Origin: an uncultured Methanobrevibacter sp.
GTDB lineage: Archaea > Methanobacteriota > Methanobacteria > Methanobacteriales > Methanobacteriaceae
Length of the DNA: 64,000 nt
Direction: 5' to 3'
Assembly: GCA_900318035.1 (NCBI GenBank)
Contig: ONJC01000002.1
Coordinates: 62,001-126,000 of the forward strand
The position numbers and the translations under genes were made by a program. The notes below the pieces were generated by a model. The model did no database searches, was not told the origin of the DNA, and saw only the letters and a program-made list of their open reading frames with translations. Of this stretch, positions 47,424 through 55,956 are shown piece by piece; positions within the stretch are counted from its first letter, which is position 1; every line of letters starts with the position of its first letter.

Positions 47424-48404
47424 TCAAGGATTCAAAGTATACAAATTAATTTTTCTCTGAATTGTACTGTCTATTCCCCTTCCATTATCAATCCAGACCT
47501 GTACATAATCTCCTTTTTTTGATTGCATATCTTTTGGAAGAGTATTAACAGCCATGTGAATAGGATATATTCCATACTGTTTTCCAACGACGAAGGCGAA
47601 TGCCCTATACTTCTTATTGTTTTTAGCAGTAATCAGCTTCACATACTTGCCATAGCTCATCTTACAGCTGTATTTGCCTGCCTTAAATGTATAATAGCTT
47701 TTAGCCTTTTTTATATAAACATTTGAGGATTTGGTTTTTGTCTTATAGTTTTTAGAGCTGAAGGTGGCCTTATATGCGTATGTTTTCGCCTTTGTAAGTT
47801 TCACCTTCTTAACGGCAACACCATTTTTAACCTTAACGCTGTATGTTTTGCCGTTAATACTGAATTTTACAGTTCCCACACAGACAGGACTATAAAATTC
47901 ATCCTTAACAGTGGCTTTTAAAGTGGCATAATTCTTTGTTGTTGAAATCCATTTATGTGCAGTCAGCATTACAGGCGCTTTTGTGATTTTAACATTTATC
48001 GTTACCGGTTTGATTTTATATGAATCCTTAAAGACGTCTGATACCTTTATGGTTGCCTTATAGTTTCCAACACCCGCATCAACATATCCGTATCCATGAT
48101 TGAAATTTGCAAGATACGTGGCCTGGCCTATTAGACGGCTGGTGTTATTGTCAACAACGTCAAAATCTATATTCCCCTCCACCACATCACTTGGCTGCAG
48201 TTCAAAATATAACTCATCATCAGACATATAGTGTGCAGTGTAATTCTCTGCAGTTACAATTTCTGCATCATATTCTTCTTTTATATCCCCCAGATTAGTT
48301 CCATCACTTTCCATTGTCACATTTTCATTTGCACTGACCATTCCAATGCTTAAAGATAACAACATTAAAAGTGAAGCCAAAACAACGAAATTTTTTAAAT
48401 TCAT
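47424..48404 (-). CDS. Secreted Ig-like protein with C-terminal Tyr/Lys domain
   Basis: The protein has 326 residues. Signal peptide 1-25 (MNLKNFVVLA to VSAN). Residues 40-140 hold an Ig-like module (VGNYKATIKV), 145-230 a Lys-rich Ig module (GTVKFSINGKTYSVKVKNG), and 235-326 a compact domain starting YTFKAGKYSCKMSYGKYVKL. That start matches the small secreted domain also present in three neighbours. There is no C-terminal anchor. ATTAACGG element copy B lies 36 bases upstream of the ATG and may supply or control its promoter. Function unknown. Confidence 0.75.
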   Translation of the reverse strand: MNLKNFVVLASLLMLLSLSIGMVSANENVTMESDGTNLGDIKEEYDAEIVTAENYTAHYMSDDELYFELQPSDVVEGNIDFDVVDNNTSRLIGQATYLANFNHGYGYVDAGVGNYKATIKVSDVFKDSYKIKPVTINVKITKAPVMLTAHKWISTTKNYATLKATVKDEFYSPVCVGTVKFSINGKTYSVKVKNGVAVKKVKLTKAKTYAYKATFSSKNYKTKTKSSNVYIKKAKSYYTFKAGKYSCKMSYGKYVKLITAKNNKKYRAFAFVVGKQYGIYPIHMAVNTLPKDMQSKKGDYVQVWIDNGRGIDSTIQRKINLYTLNP

Positions 48405-48439
48405 GATAAAAAGTATATAATTTGATGTTAAAATAGTTT

Positions 48440-48541
48440 ACATTAACGACCGGAATTTGCAAATTCCAACTGAAAATTTAATGGGGATATATATCCCCAT
48501 TGAAAAACAATTCTAAAAATCAAAAAGCTTGCCGTTAATGT
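48440..48541 (+). repeat. ATTAACGG element, copy B
   Basis: 102 bases with ACATTAACG and CGTTAATGT ends and a perfect central GGGGATATATATCCCC (48483-48498). Directly upstream of the leftward secreted-protein gene. Confidence 0.8.
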
Positions 48542-48696
48542 AAAAAACACTAAAATAAAATGAAAAAACAACTAAAACCATGAATTTAAAGAAAGGCAAC
48601 CGTGATTTAAAATCGTTAATGTTGATAAAAACTAATTGTTGCAATCTACAAAAACACTAAAAAAATAATTAAAGAGTTACAGATTGTAACCCCCTG

Positions 48697-49389
48697 CTAA
48701 TTACCCCCACTATCCGTAGTGGTTTCAACATTGCTTGCACTACTACTCTCTGAACTTGAACTCTGACTAGATTGAGACTGTGAATCATCAGAATAATATC
48801 TACTACTATCCGAACTGGAGTCATCATATCCGTTCCAATAGCTTTCCTGACGAGCTCTGTTCATATCTTCCTGAGTATACTTCTTGTCATCACCATTATT
48901 GGAATTATCTTTATTATCAGCGTTATTGTTACTTACTGCAACGCTGCTGCTTGCGGTGTCATTGGTCTTGTTGTTTGTGCCGTCAAAATGAACCGTGAAG
49001 TTTGCCAGGGCATCATTGCTTCCAACATTATCATAAAAGCTTACCACCGCATATGAAGGAGTTCCGTCAACTACAGCACCAAGACCGTTTCCTACACTGA
49101 TTTCAGATCCTTTTTCAAGATCCCTCATGTTCCAGGCACATGGAGCCTTGCCTATTATTGTGCCGTGTTCATCATAAAATACTATCCGTGCCTCCATATA
49201 TGCATAATCCTTTTCAGGCGTGATGTGGCCCTGAAGCTTGTATATCCCAAATTCATCCTGCTTAATGTTTAAATCATCAACCTGAAGGGTCTGCTGGCTT
49301 TGGCTTAAAAATCCGGAAGCCAATACTGCAAAGAGTATGACAACCACGACCACCAATACCACGATTATTGCCGTTTTCTTTGAATCCAT
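48697..49389 (-). CDS. N-terminally anchored protein with FxLYD-like domain
   Basis: The protein has 230 residues; GGTGAAATA precedes the ATG. MDSKK and a hydrophobic helix (6-27) form an uncleaved anchor. Residues 35-135 resemble the FxLYD family of extracytoplasmic domains (YKLQGHITPEKDYAYMEARI, then DLEKGSEISV). After this comes a long Asn/Asp/Ser/Gln-rich tail with YWNGYDDSSS. It belongs to the same head group as the genes at 42937 and 50707. It lies upstream of the secreted protein at 47424-48404 with the ATTAACGG element between them. Function unknown. Confidence 0.72.
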   Translation of the reverse strand: MDSKKTAIIVVLVVVVVILFAVLASGFLSQSQQTLQVDDLNIKQDEFGIYKLQGHITPEKDYAYMEARIVFYDEHGTIIGKAPCAWNMRDLEKGSEISVGNGLGAVVDGTPSYAVVSFYDNVGSNDALANFTVHFDGTNNKTNDTASSSVAVSNNNADNKDNSNNGDDKKYTQEDMNRARQESYWNGYDDSSSDSSRYYSDDSQSQSSQSSSSESSSASNVETTTDSGGN

Positions 49390-49559
49390 TATTTCACCAC
49401 TCTGATATTATCTATAGAAATTCAAGGATTAATAACTTTTGAGTTTACTCTTGATTTTGAAGAGATTTAATTTTGCGTTCATGAGGCGTTTTTAGAAAAA
49501 ATGATTTAAACCATTAACATCAAACTATCAAATAACACTAAAGAAAATGAGGAATAACA

Positions 49560-50444
49560 ATGAAAAAGCTGAATATTTTCTTAATCATATTGATTTTCTG
49601 TGTTATTTTCAGCATATCAAGTGTTGCTGCAAGTGATTTGAACGACACTTCAATAGCTAATACCATAGAAAACAACCCAGACACGCAGGATACAACTTTA
49701 CAAGCATATGATAAAAGTTTGGAAGACAAATACACAGAAACTTATAAAGAGCCGACTAAAGTAACTGTAAAAACCATTTCCGGAAAGGAAAAATCAAAAG
49801 CCAATGTCAAGGTAAATGTCAAAACAGATTCAAACACCCCTGTTTCCGGAGTTAAAGTAAATTTAAAGATTGACGGGAAAACATATCATGGAAAAACCAA
49901 TTCACTAGGCATTGCAAAAATAAACGTTAAAATCCCTAAAACAGACATCTATAAAGTATCTTCAAAAATCAAGAACAACAAAGTAACCAAAACAACAAAA
50001 TACAAAAAAACCTATAATTGCATAGCAAGCGTTGAGGGAAATGACAACTATGACTCCAGTTCAGCAAAATTTAAGGTGATTTCCAAGAAAAACAATAAGA
50101 TTCAAAAATATAAAATCATTAAAAAGCAAATAAAAACAATAACAATACCATATAAACAGTGGGGAATTCGAAAAAAAGTTTCAGGCCATTATAGATTCGC
50201 TATCGTTCATGATGAGCTTGAAGTAAATAAAATAAGCATTTTAGTAGGAGATGCAATCCTACAGAAATTTATCAAATTTTCATCAAAAGTATTTTACAAG
50301 AACAATGGTAAGAACGTCTATATTCCAAGTAACAAGTGGCTTAACAGCAAACGTTCTAGCGACATCCATGAATATCGCTACACAGGTGAAGCTAAAATGT
50401 ATGTAACCATCAAATACAATGCATACACTTTTAAAAAGATTTAG
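49560..50444 (+). CDS. Secreted Lys-rich Ig-like protein
   Basis: The protein has 294 residues; GAGGA lies upstream of the ATG. Signal peptide 1-23 (MKKLNIFLII to VAAS). Residues 60-165 are one Ig-like module with the PVSGVKVNLKIDGKTYHGKT and SLGIAKINVKIPKT phrases. Residues 170-294 are a basic, Tyr-rich domain (YKQWGIRKKVSGHYRFAIVHDEL) without a recognised family. The whole protein is strongly basic, so electrostatic binding to the wall or to DNA/polyanions outside the cell is possible (inference). The only rightward gene in this cluster. Confidence 0.7.
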   Translation: MKKLNIFLIILIFCVIFSISSVAASDLNDTSIANTIENNPDTQDTTLQAYDKSLEDKYTETYKEPTKVTVKTISGKEKSKANVKVNVKTDSNTPVSGVKVNLKIDGKTYHGKTNSLGIAKINVKIPKTDIYKVSSKIKNNKVTKTTKYKKTYNCIASVEGNDNYDSSSAKFKVISKKNNKIQKYKIIKKQIKTITIPYKQWGIRKKVSGHYRFAIVHDELEVNKISILVGDAILQKFIKFSSKVFYKNNGKNVYIPSNKWLNSKRSSDIHEYRYTGEAKMYVTIKYNAYTFKKI

Positions 50445-50483
50445 TGAAAATAGGATAAAAATAATATTCTTAAAGGGTTTACT

Positions 50484-50585
50484 ACATTAACGGTCGAAAT
50501 TTCACTAATTTAGCCTAAAAATTAGTGGGGATATATATCCCAATAGAAAAACAGGTTTAAAAATCGAAATGCTTGCCGTTAATGT
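50484..50585 (+). repeat. ATTAACGG element, copy C
   Basis: 102 bases with ACATTAACGG and CCGTTAATGT ends and central GGGGATATATATCCC. It sits between two convergent genes, so it cannot be a promoter for either. Confidence 0.8.
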
Positions 50586-50706
50586 AAACAACTATAAAAT
50601 AAAATTAAAAAAACAACACCTCAATAACTTTAACAGAGAATCATTTCCATAAATTCAAAAAAAAGAAAAATGCATGGCTAAATCGCCATGATATTTGCTG
50701 ATTTAA

Positions 50707-51309
50707 CTATACCATTCCTGTTGGAGGAACATTTTCATAGAACTGCCTTGCACCTTCATAGTCATAGTCTGAAGTAACACCGTTTTTAGATCTCACATCC
50801 AAATCCCTTTGGATATATGCATCTATTTCCTCATCCGTCAAACCTGAAGCATGTGTTTTTGGCTCTGAATTTGATGAAGTATCTTGTGTGCTGGAGGCAG
50901 GAGTAACTTCAGCCGCCTTTTCTTCAATAGTTATATTTTTGGAAGTTGAATTTGCAGTGAAATTGTCATTTCCTCCAAAAGTCACATTAACAGAGTATTT
51001 ACCCGGTTTCAAATCCAAATCAACACTGGCCTTACCTTTGGAATTTGTCTTAACAGATTCATTTACAACAACCTTTCCGTCTTTATCAGTGACTGTTACA
51101 TTGACAGCGCCCTTTCCAATAGGAGTCTTATTCAAATCAGTCAGCTTTACTGTTAAATTATCCCCCTCATGCAAAGTTTTATTGCCCACAATAGCTATTT
51201 TAGAGTCCTTTTGAGCATTCAATGACGGCATAAACATTGAACCCAAAATAACCCCCAAAACAACAACTACAATCACCAAAAGAACAATTATGATATTTTT
51301 AGTTTCCAT
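50707..51309 (-). CDS. N-terminally anchored Ig-like protein
   Basis: The protein has 200 residues; GGAGGT precedes the ATG. METKN plus a hydrophobic helix (6-27) is an uncleaved anchor. Residues 38-130 are one Ig-like module (NLTVKLTDLNKTPIGKGAVN, GKYSVNVTFGGNDN). A Ser/Thr/Glu linker and a conserved-looking tail (GLTDEEIDAYIQRDLDVRS, QFYENVPPTGMV) follow. It starts 15 bases after the stop of the secreted protein gene at 51325-52146 and is surely co-transcribed with it. Same head group as the genes at 42937 and 48697. Confidence 0.75.
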   Translation of the reverse strand: METKNIIIVLLVIVVVVLGVILGSMFMPSLNAQKDSKIAIVGNKTLHEGDNLTVKLTDLNKTPIGKGAVNVTVTDKDGKVVVNESVKTNSKGKASVDLDLKPGKYSVNVTFGGNDNFTANSTSKNITIEEKAAEVTPASSTQDTSSNSEPKTHASGLTDEEIDAYIQRDLDVRSKNGVTSDYDYEGARQFYENVPPTGMV

Positions 51310-51324
51310 TTTTAAACCTCCATT

Positions 51325-52146
51325 TTACCAGACACTGTAGCGGTTATAAACACCTCTTGTGCTTCTAAGGCTGGATTTTTTTAATTTGGTAAAATCGGCA
51401 CTGCACCTGCATTTGCCGAAGTATTTGCTGTCACTGCCAAGGACTTTACCCGGACCGTCATAAGAACGGTCATAGGTTTCATAATAATGTGTTAAAAATA
51501 CCATATGCCTATAAGCAACGCCACATTGTCCCTGACCATATGCAAACATCATATAAACACGGGATTTTTTATAGCAAACCTTGTTTCGCATTTTAAGTTT
51601 TACCTTAACGTATTTATTAGTTTTAAGCATGAAATTTTTTCTCAATCCACTGCTTGTTATGTCATAACCCCTGAATTTCTCTCCCACATAATAATAGCTA
51701 TTATAACCTTCATCAAAGAATTTATCTTCAGTGCTTGAAATCATATAAAGTTTTTTATACTGATATGGAGTCAAAACTGCTTTAAACCTTCCTATTGAAA
51801 ATGTCCTTTCCTTTTTGGTAGGCTCCTTATAATAGCTTGAAGCAAGAGGAGTCACTGTTACTGTTGTGTTTAAAACATCGTTTGTAAGAGGAACCGCCAA
51901 AGTTTCATTCCCATCAGCCATTCCAAGAATCTGTCCGTCATCCACATTATTAGAGGAATTTTCACTGACCACACTTACCGCTTCACTTTCGCTTGAAGCG
52001 GAGAGGTTGTCAATTTCCTGCTGGTTTTGGCCCATCAAATCGCAAGCCTGCTCTTTTACAATGTCCGTGCCGTTTTCAGCTGCACTGACGCCGGATATGG
52101 CCAGAGCGAAAATCAGACCTAAAATAAGAATATATCTCTTTTTCAA
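51325..52146 (-). CDS. Secreted protein with Tyr/Arg/Lys-rich C-terminal domain
   Basis: The protein has 273 residues. I choose the TTG at 52146 because GGGTGG lies 5 bases upstream; the GTG at 52155 would overlap that site. Signal peptide 1-23 (KKRYILILGLIFALA to VSAA), then an acidic linker, then a 160-residue basic domain starting FSIGRFKAVLTPYQYKKLYM. That motif recurs in the neighbours at 42087, 47424 and 55957. It has several Cys (CYKK, GQCG, CRC), unusual in this protein set. First gene of a two-gene operon with the anchored Ig-like protein. Function unknown. Confidence 0.73.
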   Translation of the reverse strand: MKKRYILILGLIFALAISGVSAAENGTDIVKEQACDLMGQNQQEIDNLSASSESEAVSVVSENSSNNVDDGQILGMADGNETLAVPLTNDVLNTTVTVTPLASSYYKEPTKKERTFSIGRFKAVLTPYQYKKLYMISSTEDKFFDEGYNSYYYVGEKFRGYDITSSGLRKNFMLKTNKYVKVKLKMRNKVCYKKSRVYMMFAYGQGQCGVAYRHMVFLTHYYETYDRSYDGPGKVLGSDSKYFGKCRCSADFTKLKKSSLRSTRGVYNRYSVW

Positions 52147-52219
52147 TCGTACCACCCATAAGTTGTATTAATCCTATGTTTATTTAAGGCTTATAATAAA
52201 TATTTCTAAATGAATCGCA

Positions 52220-52320
52220 ACATTAACGGTGAAAATAACAAAATTCAGTCTAAAAATTAGTGGGGATATATATCCCCATAAAAAAACAGATTTAAAAATC
52301 GAAATGCCCGGCGTTAATGT
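52220..52320 (+). repeat. ATTAACGG element, copy D
   Basis: 101 bases with ACATTAACGG and CGTTAATGT ends and a perfect central GGGGATATATATCCCC (52262-52277). It lies about 75 bases upstream of the leftward secreted-protein start. Confidence 0.8.
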
Positions 52321-52390
52321 AAAAACCGCAAGATTAAAATGAAAGAGACCAAAAAAAGTTCAATTAAAATCAGAAAAAATATGGAGGATT

Positions 52391-52415
52391 AAAAGCATGA
52401 AAAAATCATGCCTTT
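52391..52415 (-). terminator. Hairpin after the LPATG protein gene
   Basis: AAAGCATGA and TCATGCCTTT pair around a short A-rich loop, about 30 bases past the stop. A very similar hairpin follows the second LPATG gene at 63544-63571, so this 3' flank is conserved between paralogues. Confidence 0.55.
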
Positions 52416-52442
52416 AACAAAAAATGAATAAAAAGATAAGTC

Positions 52443-52868
52443 TTATTTTTTTCTGTATAATGATGCACCGCCGAGAACAGCACATACTGCCAATAATGCT
52501 ATGAGAGGATTACCGGTTGCAGGTAAGCTGTGAATTGCAGTTGCATTGGTTGCGTTGGTTGTGTTTAAAACATTACTGCCTGCAGCATGAGCAGTTGCAT
52601 TGGTTGTGTTAACTGCTGTCTGGTTTTGAGCGGTATCATTCAAATTAGGTGAATCAGTCATGTTTAATGATCTTTGAGTTCCGTCGAAAAGGTCGTTCAT
52701 TCCGCTTTCATCCACTTCAACATCATCATAAGGATAATCGTTGCCAATATCATCATGAGTATCGTTGAACCCCATTACATCGTCTCCGTCAGCTGCACTT
52801 ACTGCGCATACTGAAAAAATTACACAGAATATTATCATTATTGCGAATAATTTGCTTTTAAATTCCAT
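52443..52868 (-). CDS. Small LPATG-type wall-anchored protein
   Basis: The protein has 141 residues. AGGTGAT lies 4 bases before the ATG at 52868. Signal peptide 1-25 (MEFKSKLFAIMII to VSAA). The middle is acidic and Asn/Thr-rich. The C-terminus has LPATGNP, a hydrophobic helix and RKK, which is the sortase sorting-signal layout (LPxTG, membrane helix, basic tail). Sortase homologues are known from Methanobacteriales; none is in this window. Paralogue of the gene at the right edge (both share HAAGS and NTT phrases before the LPATG). A perfect palindrome plus TATA box lies upstream. Probable cell-wall linked protein. Confidence 0.75.
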   Translation of the reverse strand: MEFKSKLFAIMIIFCVIFSVCAVSAADGDDVMGFNDTHDDIGNDYPYDDVEVDESGMNDLFDGTQRSLNMTDSPNLNDTAQNQTAVNTTNATAHAAGSNVLNTTNATNATAIHSLPATGNPLIALLAVCAVLGGASLYRKK

Positions 52869-52960
52869 CACTATCACCTCATTATTGAATTAATTTGAAA
52901 TGTAGCCACTGATTTTTTTGATTTGACACATCTCTGCACAAGTAAATATATGAATAAGAC

Positions 52961-53022
52961 CATATATAAAGTTTTTCGAATGCAAGTACTCACTTGCATC
53001 TTAAAAAATAAAATAAAGCAAT
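52961..53022 (-). promoter_or_regulatory. Palindromic operator plus BRE/TATA of the LPATG gene
   Basis: On the minus strand the perfect palindrome with arms ATGCAAGT/ACTTGCAT (52980-52999) is followed by CGAAAAAC (BRE-like) and TTTATATA (52963-52970); transcription should start near 52940. The block matches 18234-18310. Confidence 0.6.
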
Positions 53023-53114
53023 TAAATAATGAATTTAAAAGATTGAATAATTTTAAAGTCTTAAATTGGATATTAACTATTAAACATCATGAGATTTCAC
53101 ACGAACATATGTTA

Positions 53115-53150
53115 AAAAAAAGGCCTGTAAAATTCTATAGACCCAAAAAA
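53115..53150 (-). terminator. Probable terminator of the beta-helix/Ig protein gene
   Basis: An imperfect stem (GGTCTATA with TACAGGCC) ends in an eight-T run on the minus strand. A similar sequence lies after the ATA-start gene (55258-55290). Confidence 0.4.
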
Positions 53151-53215
53151 AGAAAATGTGTAAAGGCAGCATTACCTTTACATTTTAGTGTTCTGTTTAT
53201 TGAACTATCATAACA

Positions 53216-55144
53216 TCATCTGTATAGGGCTCTCTCATCGAAACACGGTTTATAATAATCATTTCCAGCGAATTTGAATATTATTGTACCGTATAATACC
53301 GGAACATATGACATTACGCCGGAAGTAATCTCATATAGCAGGTCTCCGTCTGGAGAATATATTCCTATTTTTTGATTTTTTAACTCCTTATCTCCGGCAT
53401 ATAGATAGAATACACCATCACCGCCCACTATTGTGTCTGCCGCATATCTATAGGTAAAGAGGTCATTCTTGATAAAAGTTGAACTTTTACTCTTAATAAT
53501 TTTTACAGAACTTTTAGCAGAACCCTCATTATATTTGGAAGTTCCCTTAACATTTACAAGGACTTTGTGAGAGGCGATGCTTAAAGATTTAGTGGAAATG
53601 CTTGCTGTTCCTTTAGTATTTGTTTTAGTGGCGAATATTTTATATTTTTTACCTGTATAAACTTTAAAAGTTACTTTAATTCCACCCATGCCTTTTCCGG
53701 ATTCCTTGTTTTTGACACTGACCTTAAATGTTCCTGATTTATAAACATTGACAACTTTTGGCGCCAATAATGTTATGGCCGCTTTAGAAACTTTAACTGA
53801 ACTTTCCTTTGATGACCCGCTTACATCTTTAGAATTTGGACTAACAACGATTTTATGAGTGCCTAAAGCTAATTTTGATGTGGAATACTTTGCAATACCA
53901 TTTGAAGCAGTAGTTACAGTAACTTTCCTATATTTTTTACCTGTATAAACTTTTAAAGTGAGTTTTACACCAGGCAGCGCATTGTTAGTTTTAGTATTTA
54001 CCACTTTTATCTGGAAATACTTTCCGGATGCATAAGTAGTTGATAATTTTGTTGGAGTGATACTGACAGGTGCTTTGACAATCTTTATAGAATCCATTTT
54101 GACGGAATCAACTTCAAAATTTTCAGTAGTCACTGATATTGTTGCGCTATATGTTCCAACTCCAAATGGAACTGAATAAGTTGCTACACCACCAGAATTT
54201 GTTTTAAGTTTTGCAGATTTGCCATTGGAAAATGTTATAAGAATTTCGGCATTTTCAATAGCTTTGCCTTCAGAAGATAAAAACTTGGCAGTTAACATTT
54301 TTTCATTATAATAATTTTTTGAAGACTGTGAAACCACAAGATTTCCCTTAGTCAGCATAGTGCAATTATTTAATTCAGCCTCCCATGTTTGCAAATATGA
54401 ATTATATAAAAACAAACAATTTGATGCAGATCCGCCATACATTGCACCACCTTTATCAGGAGCATAATTCTGCCTAAAAATACAGTCAAATGCTTCAACA
54501 TGATAAGTTGCACCGCCACTGATATAACCCGTACCATCTACAGAATTTTCTATAAAAGTACAGTTTTTAGCTGTGCCAAAAGCCATAGCGCCTCCGGCAT
54601 GAGCGAAATTATTAATGAATGTGCAATTTATTGCATCACCATTACAAATAGCTCCACCGCATACCTTTTCAGAACTATTGCCATTGTTAATAAAAGTACA
54701 ATTTATGGAAGTTCCACCACTAACTGCACTTCCATCACAACCTACACCATTAATAAATACCACATTTTTTATATAAACAGAACCCTTTGTATCAATGCCT
54801 ATAATTCCGGACAGCTGCCGAGCATCCAATACAGCCCCATTGCCTTCAATCGTTAATGATTTTCCAATACTGATACCGGATCCTTTCCCAGTATAATTGC
54901 CTAAGAGGACTACGGTGTCTCCCGCTTCTGCATTATCAATTGTGTTTTGAATATCCGCAAATGTATTGCCACTTACATTATGAGTTGTTGACAACGTATC
55001 TTCTTGAATTACTTCCAAATTTTCATCAATGACTGTTTCGCCCATAACTTCATCAGTTGAGTTAAAATCTGCTGCACTCACTGCAGAGATTGTAAGTAAA
55101 GTTAAAATGAAAATAGTCATGAACATGAATTTTTTGTTTAACAA
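53216..55144 (-). CDS. Secreted beta-helix/Ig-like surface protein
   Basis: The protein has 642 residues. I choose the TTG at 55144: GGGGAT lies 6 bases upstream and the product then begins with a regular signal peptide (LNKKFMFMTIFILTLL to VSAA). The ATGs at 55126 and 55120 lack a site, and the longest frame (55198) starts with non-signal sequence. Residues 50-300 form a parallel beta-helix (KSLTIEGNGAVLDARQ, CTFINN coils, GGAICNGDAINC). Three Ig-like modules with the phrase KVYTGKKY follow (300-560), then an unassigned C-terminal domain (DLFTYRYAADTIVGGDGVFY). Surface protein by architecture. Confidence 0.8.
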   Translation of the reverse strand: MLNKKFMFMTIFILTLLTISAVSAADFNSTDEVMGETVIDENLEVIQEDTLSTTHNVSGNTFADIQNTIDNAEAGDTVVLLGNYTGKGSGISIGKSLTIEGNGAVLDARQLSGIIGIDTKGSVYIKNVVFINGVGCDGSAVSGGTSINCTFINNGNSSEKVCGGAICNGDAINCTFINNFAHAGGAMAFGTAKNCTFIENSVDGTGYISGGATYHVEAFDCIFRQNYAPDKGGAMYGGSASNCLFLYNSYLQTWEAELNNCTMLTKGNLVVSQSSKNYYNEKMLTAKFLSSEGKAIENAEILITFSNGKSAKLKTNSGGVATYSVPFGVGTYSATISVTTENFEVDSVKMDSIKIVKAPVSITPTKLSTTYASGKYFQIKVVNTKTNNALPGVKLTLKVYTGKKYRKVTVTTASNGIAKYSTSKLALGTHKIVVSPNSKDVSGSSKESSVKVSKAAITLLAPKVVNVYKSGTFKVSVKNKESGKGMGGIKVTFKVYTGKKYKIFATKTNTKGTASISTKSLSIASHKVLVNVKGTSKYNEGSAKSSVKIIKSKSSTFIKNDLFTYRYAADTIVGGDGVFYLYAGDKELKNQKIGIYSPDGDLLYEITSGVMSYVPVLYGTIIFKFAGNDYYKPCFDERALYR

Positions 55145-55257
55145 ATTAATATCCCCATAATCATTTTTTAAATATTTCAATAAAAATATGTTTATCAATT
55201 ATATATAATATAACTTCCCATCAAGTCTCAAAACTAAAAATAAGCATTTTTTTATGA

Positions 55258-55290
55258 AAATGAGTCTGTAAAATTTTATAGGCTTAAAAA
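55258..55290 (-). terminator. Hairpin after the ATA-start gene
   Basis: AGTCTGTA and TATAGGCT pair with two wobbles around AAATTT. It is related to the sequence at 53115-53150. Confidence 0.4.
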
Positions 55291-55310
55291 AAGAAAAAAA
55301 TGTAGAAAAA

Positions 55311-55733
55311 TTATTTCCTACGAATAAAAGGACAAATACCTATTGCTGCAATAGCTGCAACTAATATTACTAAAGGATTACCGGTTGCATTAGCATTAGC
55401 GCTTGCTGTTTTTGCATTATCGCTACTTCCTGCTGCATTTCCAGCATCACTTGAATTGTCTGGTGAGTCTGCCAAAGCAGTTGCTTCATTAGATGTTAAT
55501 TCACCATGACGATAAGGATTGTCCCCTACATCAAGGTCTTCTTCATCTTCCAGGTCTTCATCGTCTGTTTCATCACCAGTGACATCGTCATCATCTGTGG
55601 TATTTTCCAGAGATGTATCATCAGCATCATCATCAGCAGCGATTACAGCATCAGTAGTGTCTGCTGCAGAAACAAAGCTTACGCTTAAAAGGACAATGAA
55701 AATTGCCAGGATTGCAAAAATTCCTTTGTTTAT
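55311..55733 (-). CDS. LPATG-family paralogue with ATA start and degenerate sorting signal
   Basis: The frame encodes about 140 residues: signal peptide (NKGIFAILAIFIVLL to VSAA), an acidic Asp/Glu stretch, an Asn/Ser/Ala linker and a C-terminal ATGNP, hydrophobic helix and IRRK. The layout is that of the LPATG proteins at 52443 and 63597, but LP has been replaced by NANATG. There is no Met codon, GTG or TTG in frame; a TAA lies 9 codons upstream. The strong site GGGGGTGAT stands 3 bases before an ATA that aligns with the expected ATG. So translation either starts at ATA (rare) or the gene has just lost its start codon. It could equally be called a young pseudogene. Confidence 0.6.
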   Translation of the reverse strand: MNKGIFAILAIFIVLLSVSFVSAADTTDAVIAADDDADDTSLENTTDDDDVTGDETDDEDLEDEEDLDVGDNPYRHGELTSNEATALADSPDNSSDAGNAAGSSDNAKTASANANATGNPLVILVAAIAAIGICPFIRRK

Positions 55734-55956
55734 ATTATCACCCCCGTAAATAATATTTTACACAATCATATTTAAATGTTTATCAAGAAGCCTTAAAAAA
55801 TTAAAATTCCTGTGAGGATATCAAAAAGTGTAAAATTAAATCGCTTAAAAGATTGGGTAGAGTTAAAAGAATAGAAATTATAAAAAAAATAAAATTGATG
55901 GTGACATATAATTCCACACGAAATTATAATTATCACCACGTAGTTAAAACTTTAAA

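Larger units (their letters stand above)
52869..53215. other. Promoter and terminator region around the LPATG gene
   Basis: 347 bases. The left part is the promoter/operator of the LPATG gene and the right part the probable terminator of the leftward beta-helix gene. A 96-codon plus frame (52923-53213) runs through both and has no ribosome binding site; I do not call it. Confidence 0.5.

Noticed and set aside
48411-48420. TATA-like ttatatactt before the secreted protein at 48404
   Set aside because: It is only about 12 bases from the ATG, too close for a normal archaeal start; the core of the ATTAACGG element is a better candidate.
52923-53213. 96-codon plus-strand frame
   Set aside because: It runs through the promoter/operator of the leftward LPATG gene and through a terminator; no ribosome binding site; Lys/Leu-rich by AT bias.
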